From positions 6,900,501 through 6,964,500 of the forward strand of contig NC_091672.1 of NCBI RefSeq assembly GCF_042453785.1: a DNA stretch of 64,000 nt, in the 5' to 3' direction. Shown one piece after another: positions 59,468 through 64,000 of the stretch. Position 1 is the first letter of the stretch; each line of letters begins with the position of its first letter. Under the pieces are notes generated by a model. The model did not search any database. It saw only the letters and a list, made by a program, of their open reading frames with translations, and was not told the DNA's origin. Both the position numbers and the translations under genes were made by a program. The stretch is from Malus domestica. Taxonomy: Eukaryota; Streptophyta; Magnoliopsida; Rosales; Rosaceae.

Positions 59468-59645
59468 CTTTGTGAGGATCTTGATGATCCGTGAATCGTG
59501 ATCGATCATCGTATATCGTATTGTCAGAAATTATTTTTTAATATTTTTATTTAAAATTAAACATAAACATTTATTTAATAAAAACTGATAATACGAATGA
59601 TAAATTTTCAAAATCCTTCCTAAAAGAATCCGAAGAGGACCTGTT
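59468..59645. mobile_element. Diverged relative of the 58,930 MITE
   Basis: Shares with the 58,930 element the order GAGGATC...GATCGT...CATCGTA...AAATTAAA...AAAACTGA...GAATCCG-GAGGA. It is more degraded at the ends and target duplications are not clear. It lies a few hundred bp upstream of the MCTP leader. Confidence 0.6.
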
Positions 59646-60918
59646 GGCCTCACCCCCACCACTCTGAAGCACCACCAGAGAGAAAGAAGAGAGAGAAAGA
59701 AGAGAGAGAGACCCACAAACGCACAGAGTGAGTAAAAGCAATAAAGAAGAGAGGTAAAATAGAGGCTGACTACTCTCTCTCTGTACCTCTCTCACATATT
59801 CAACAGATCCCACCCAAAAGCAAAAGCGCTCTCTCCCTCTCTCTGCTTTGCTTCTCTCACCTTTTCTCTCTCTACCCCTTCAGCAGTTCTCTCTCTAGAA
59901 TGGAAGAGATTGCTTCTTCTACTTCTTCATCCTTATCTCTTTTGATCTCTCACTCTCACCAAACCCAATGAAACCCTCCTCCGTCGCTTCCATCTGAGAA
60001 GCATTGCATTTTTATATTTATTTTCCATTTTTTTTGTTTTTGAAAGATGAATGCTTTTGGGTTTCGGGTTTTTTCTGTGAAGCCTTGCTGATTCATCTTT
60101 TTCCTTCTCAAGAGGTAAACTTCTTCTCTCTCTCTCTCTCTCTTCTACCGTTCCCCTCCGCCGACATTGTAAGGTATTCTTCTGACGCTTTTTGTTTTGC
60201 TCTCACTTCTGTATGTTTTTGCTGTATTTTATTTTCTGGGAAATCTGAGGAAAATAAAAGAGAAAATTTTGGAAACTGAAATGCTAAGTTCCTAAGAGGA
60301 AATTAATGTTCTGGATTTAGTCATAAATATTTTTGCTTTTCTGGGTTCACTGTAAAGGAAAATTTAATTTGGTAATCACAGCATGCTTTGTTTTTCACTT
60401 TTCCTCATTTTCTCGGCAGCCAAACACATTATATGAAAAGCATTTTCGATTTTCTCACTCTTCTGTTTATGTCTTCTGACTCTGGGTTGCTGTGGTTTCA
60501 GATCTGAAGCTTGAATTTCTCCGCTGCTTCGGAAGGTTACTCTTTAAACCCCAATGTAAAGATCTAAGTTCTTCTAATTTAGTTAGAATTAATTTAATTA
60601 ATGATTTCAGATGTCTATGCGTTTTGTTTGCATATATTTTCCGTTTTGAGTTCTTAACATGGTAATTTGTAGTATTTTATTTGTTTAGGTCAGACAATGC
60701 GGTTGGTGTTTTGAATATTCCGAGAAGTTTGGTCGCTTTGCTTGACTAGGCTTTTGGTTTTCCTTATACCTAACGGCTACTTAATTTTGTTTTTCCCATG
60801 TTTTAGGTTTCTGGGAACATTTGAATTAATTCAAAACTAGTTCCTTAACCTCATTTAATCCAACCGTTCAACTTCAGCTTCATTTTTGCCTGGGCACCTC
60901 TGGTATCGAACCCGAAAG
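59646..60918 (+). promoter_or_regulatory. MCTP promoter and leader region with probable leader introns
   Basis: Pyrimidine-rich leader-like tracts at 59760-59900 (CTCTCTC runs) and 60123-60148. Possible donors at 60115 (AAGAG|GTAAAC) and acceptors such as TTTTAG at 60801-60806 suggest one or more introns before the start codon. Long CT tracts near the transcription start are common in plant genes. No start site can be fixed from sequence. Confidence 0.45.
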
Positions 60919-63243
60919 ATGCAGAGACCTCCCCCGGAAGACTTTGCTTTGAAGGAGACCAAACCCCACCTCGGTGGGGGGAGGATCTCCGGTGACAAGC
61001 TAACGAGCACGTATGACCTCGTTGAGCAGATGCAGTACCTCTATGTCCGGGTTGTTAAGGCGAAGGACTTGCCCACGAAAGATGTTACTGGTAGCTGTGA
61101 CCCTTATGTCGAAGTTAAGCTTGGGAATTACAAAGGCGCGACTCGACATTTTGAGAAGAAGTCAAATCCGGAGTGGAACCAGGTTTTCGCATTCTCGAAA
61201 GATCGTATTCAGGCGACGGTTCTTGAGGTCATTGTGAAGGACAAGGATCTTATGAAGGATGATTTCATGGGCCGTGTTTCTTTTGATCTGAACGAGGTTC
61301 CAAAACGTGTTCCTCCCGATAGTCCTCTGGCACCACAGTGGTATAGATTGGAAGATCATAAGGGGAACAAGGCAAGGGGAGAGCTGATGTTGGCTGTATG
61401 GATGGGCACCCAAGCTGATGAAGCTTTTCCTGAAGCATGGCATTCCGATGCTGCCACAATTAGCGGAGCTGACAGTCTTGCAAATATCCGATCAAAGGTG
61501 TATCTCTCTCCTAAGCTTTGGTATTTGAGGGTTAATGTGATTGAAGCTCAGGATTTGATGCCGAGTGATAAGGGTCGGTATCCTGAAGTTTATGTGAAAG
61601 CTATACTTGGAACTCAAGCTTTGAGAACTAGGATTTCTCCAAGCAGGAGCATAAATCCTATGTGGAACGAAGATTTAATGTTTGTTGCATCAGAACCATT
61701 TGAGGAGCCCTTGATTTTGAGTGTGGAGGACAGAATTGCACCTAACAAAGATGAAGTTTTGGGGAGATGTGCAATTCCTCTGCAGTATGTGCCCCGAAGG
61801 TATGATCATAAACCTGTTAACACTAGCTGGCACAATCTTGAAAAGCATGTTATTGTAGAAGGGGAAAAGAAGAAGGAAATCAAGTTTGCAAGCAGGATTC
61901 ATATGAGGATCTGTCTGGAAGGTGGTTACCATGTCCTTGATGAATCAACACACTATAGTAGTGATCTTCGACCGACAGCAAAACCGTTGTGGAAGTCCAG
62001 CATTGGGATCCTTGAAGTGGGAATTCTGAATGCTCAGGGGTTGATGCCAATGAAGACCAAAGATGGGAGGGGTACGACAGATGCGTATTGTGTGGCGAAA
62101 TATGGGCAGAAATGGGTTCGAACAAGAACCATTATTGATAGCTTTATGCCCAGGTGGAATGAGCAGTACACTTGGGAAGTGTTTGATCCTTGTACTGTCA
62201 TAACAATTGGGGTATTTGATAACTGCCATCTGCATGGGGGAGAAAAGGCTGGAGGGGCCAAGGATGCAAGAATTGGGAAGGTAAGGATTCGTCTCTCCAC
62301 CCTCGAGACTGATCGGGTTTACACACACTCGTACCCGCTTTTGGTTCTGCACCCAAATGGTGTAAAGAAGATGGGTGAAATTCATATGGCCGTGCGGTTC
62401 ACTTGCTCTTCTCTGCTTAACATGATGCACATGTACTCACAGCCCCTGCTGCCAAAAATGCACTACATTCATCCATTGACTGTAAGTCAGCTTGATAGTT
62501 TGAGGCACCAGGCCACTCAGATTGTATCGATAAGGCTGAGCCGCGCTGAGCCACCGTTGAGGAAAGAGGTGGTCGAATATATGCTGGATGTGGGCTCCCA
62601 CATGTGGAGTATGAGAAGAAGCAAAGCTAACTTTTTCAGGATTATGAATGTTTTTGGTGGGATAATTGCTGTTGGAAAATGGTTTGATCAGATCTGCAAC
62701 TGGAAAAACCCCATTACTACCGTACTCATTCACATCCTCTTTATTATTCTGGTCATGTACCCGGAGCTCATATTGCCTACAATTTTCCTCTACCTCTTCT
62801 TGATTGGAGTTTGGTACTATAGATGGAGGCCAAGGCACCCTCCTCACATGGACACTCGTCTGTCTCATGCAGATTCTGCACATCCCGATGAACTTGATGA
62901 AGAATTTGATACATTCCCTACTTCGCGGCCTTCTGACATAGTGAGGATGAGATATGATAGGTTGAGGAGTATTGCAGGGAGAATCCAGACAGTGGTTGGC
63001 GACTTGGCTACTCAAGGGGAGAGGCTGCAATCTTTGCTGAGCTGGAGAGACCCGAGAGCTACTGCACTGTTTGTGCTTTTCTGTCTGATTGCAGCGATTG
63101 TTCTGTATGTTACTCCGTTCCAGGTTGTGGCTCTTCTTGCTGGATTTTATGTGCTGAGACACCCAAGATTCCGTCATAAGCTTCCTTCTGTGCCGCTGAA
63201 TTTCTTCAGGAGGTTGCCGGCTAGAACTGACTGCATGCTGTGA
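60919..63243 (+). CDS. Multiple C2 domain and transmembrane region protein (MCTP3/4-like, FTIP type)
   Basis: A 774-residue protein from a single coding exon. I chose the ATG at 60919 (MQRPPPEDFALKE), the conserved family start; the frame stays open to 60886 but without an ATG. Three C2 domains: about residues 40-150 (DLPTKDVTGSCDPYV), 200-320 (AQDLMPSDKGRYPEVYV) and 365-485 (GRGTTDAYCVAKYG). A PRT_C domain follows, with paired membrane segments (TTVLIHILFIILV, LPTIFLYLFLIGVWY; then ATALFVLFCLIAAIVLYV), ending LPARTDCML. The family sits at ER-plasma membrane contacts, notably plasmodesmata, and members (FTIP1, FTIP3/4) traffic proteins such as FT and STM. It is closest in style to Arabidopsis At1g51570/At3g57880; orthology needs a tree. 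Confidence 0.96.
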   Translation: MQRPPPEDFALKETKPHLGGGRISGDKLTSTYDLVEQMQYLYVRVVKAKDLPTKDVTGSCDPYVEVKLGNYKGATRHFEKKSNPEWNQVFAFSKDRIQATVLEVIVKDKDLMKDDFMGRVSFDLNEVPKRVPPDSPLAPQWYRLEDHKGNKARGELMLAVWMGTQADEAFPEAWHSDAATISGADSLANIRSKVYLSPKLWYLRVNVIEAQDLMPSDKGRYPEVYVKAILGTQALRTRISPSRSINPMWNEDLMFVASEPFEEPLILSVEDRIAPNKDEVLGRCAIPLQYVPRRYDHKPVNTSWHNLEKHVIVEGEKKKEIKFASRIHMRICLEGGYHVLDESTHYSSDLRPTAKPLWKSSIGILEVGILNAQGLMPMKTKDGRGTTDAYCVAKYGQKWVRTRTIIDSFMPRWNEQYTWEVFDPCTVITIGVFDNCHLHGGEKAGGAKDARIGKVRIRLSTLETDRVYTHSYPLLVLHPNGVKKMGEIHMAVRFTCSSLLNMMHMYSQPLLPKMHYIHPLTVSQLDSLRHQATQIVSIRLSRAEPPLRKEVVEYMLDVGSHMWSMRRSKANFFRIMNVFGGIIAVGKWFDQICNWKNPITTVLIHILFIILVMYPELILPTIFLYLFLIGVWYYRWRPRHPPHMDTRLSHADSAHPDELDEEFDTFPTSRPSDIVRMRYDRLRSIAGRIQTVVGDLATQGERLQSLLSWRDPRATALFVLFCLIAAIVLYVTPFQVVALLAGFYVLRHPRFRHKLPSVPLNFFRRLPARTDCML

Positions 63244-63589
63244 GGAAGACCGTTTTATTTATTTTGAGTTGCCTTTGAGTGGCAGGGCATTCTACTATCC
63301 GCCATTTCGTGTTTAGTTAATGAAGAAGATGCGGTACCTCGTTGAGCTGTTCCATTCTGAATGCGTAGCTGCAACGAAGACCATGGAGAACGTGAGGTTC
63401 CCAGTATGCTGTATTTAGACCTCGTCTTGAAGGTAGTAGTTTTTGAAAAATTTTCAGTTAATTATGCCGTCAAATGGAAAAAACTTTATCTAAGGTGACT
63501 AGTTTATGTTCATTTGTAATTTTGTAGGCTGTGATTGGAATGCTGAACCGTTATGTGCTTAATTACATCTTTAGTATTTTTGTTAACTC
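63244..63589 (+). other. MCTP 3' UTR and flank
   Basis: No coding region; T-rich sequence typical of a plant 3' UTR. Polyadenylation site not assigned. Confidence 0.5.
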
Positions 63590-63607
63590 ATCTTTTGTGA
63601 AGTTCTT

Positions 63608-63773
63608 GAGGTCGCACTTGGTGCGATGGCAAGTGCCTTCGCCCATGAGCGGTAGGTCTCGGGTTCGAGACTTGGGAGCAGCCTCTCCATAAATGGGGGT
63701 AAGGCTAGCCGACATTCACCTCTCCCACACCCTGTGTAAAGCGGGAGCCTTGTGCACTGGGTACGACCTTTTG
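63608..63773 (+). mobile_element. Full-length tRNA-derived SINE, 166 bp
   Basis: Starts GAGGTCGCACTTGGTGCGATGG (A-box-like region 63619-63632) with a B box GGTTCGAGACT at 63662-63672. It continues with a non-tRNA body (ATAAATGGGGGTAAGGC) and ends GGGTACGACCTTTTG. It is flanked by identical 18 bp duplications ATCTTTTGTGAAGTTCTT (63590-63607 and 63774-63791). The target duplications and promoter boxes make it a SINE and not a tRNA gene. A 5'-truncated relative lies at 35456. Confidence 0.92.
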
Positions 63774-63791
63774 ATCTTTTGTGAAGTTCTT

Positions 63792-64000
63792 CTGGTCGAA
63801 CGTATTGCTTTCGATGTTTACACATGACATGTGGGAATGAACAATGGTATAGAACATTGTTTGGCTCCCTATCACGATTTACGAATGATGCATTCATCGT
63901 TATCTGCAAATCATTGTGACGTGCGTCCAAATTATTTGATTAAATGCATAAAAACACAAGTTTGTGCACATGCTAAAGTGTAATTTGCTTGTAAGGAGGA
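63792..64000. other. Right-edge flank
   Basis: No gene or repeat recognised in the last 209 bp. Confidence 0.4.

Noticed and set aside
60886..60918. N-terminal extension of MCTP by 11 residues
   Set aside because: The upstream open frame begins at a non-ATG codon; the family starts at the Met of MQRPPPEDF at 60919.
63608..63700. A tRNA gene
   Set aside because: A and B boxes are present, but there is no convincing cloverleaf. The sequence is followed by a non-tRNA body and flanked by an 18 bp target duplication, so it is a SINE.

Overview
This is nuclear DNA from a flowering plant, almost certainly a eudicot. The evidence is intron-rich AT-rich genes, MITEs, a tRNA-derived SINE and nested LTR retrotransposons. 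The style of the repeats suggests a woody rosid, perhaps Rosaceae (Malus/Pyrus-like); that is inference. No prokaryotic, organellar or CRISPR-like features were seen.

Left part (1-14,200): a palindromic element at the edge, a small unknown ORF, a decayed STRUBBELIG-receptor-family (SRF) LRR fragment on the minus strand, a 2.15 kb non-autonomous hAT-like element, a long stretch with only scattered candidate exons of an unidentified plus-strand gene (5.8-11 kb), a PIF/Harbinger-type MITE, a CACTA relic and a scrambled Ty1/copia relic.

Core gene cluster (14,280-37,440): three intact conserved genes. They are an OEP16-3/complex I B14.7-type Tim17-family channel (+), a plastid rhodanese STR9-like protein (+), and TBCC domain-containing protein 1, TBCCD1 (-, nine exons). 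From memory, the same three genes are neighbours in Arabidopsis (At2g42210, At2g42220, At2g42230). Here the first two are pushed apart by a hAT MITE (17.3-18.0 kb) and a 7.45 kb deleted Ty3/gypsy element (18.5-26.0 kb). Intron 1 of TBCCD1 holds a truncated SINE and a three-unit tandem array of about 240 bp.

Right part (37,440-54,330): a decayed Ty1/copia pol carries a 477 bp solo LTR. Next to it lies a 14.17 kb Ty3/gypsy element of the Tat type (dual RNase H, LTRs 40,154-41,272 and 53,192-54,326). Its gag-pol is on the minus strand. On the opposite strand, behind integrase, it carries a multi-exon gene with a plant mobile domain (PMD). A 280 bp MITE has inserted into its gag.

Far right (54,330-64,000): mostly gene-free DNA with a microsatellite, a dispersed repeat, a MULE-like MITE with a 9 bp target duplication and a diverged relative. 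It ends with an intact MCTP3/4-like (FTIP-type) gene whose coding region is intronless, followed by a full-length SINE with an 18 bp target duplication.

All three core genes and the MCTP gene keep intact reading frames through predicted splice sites. The transposable elements are mostly broken by stops, frameshifts or deletions. Exon borders were placed by eye from GT/AG sites, reading phase and family resemblance.
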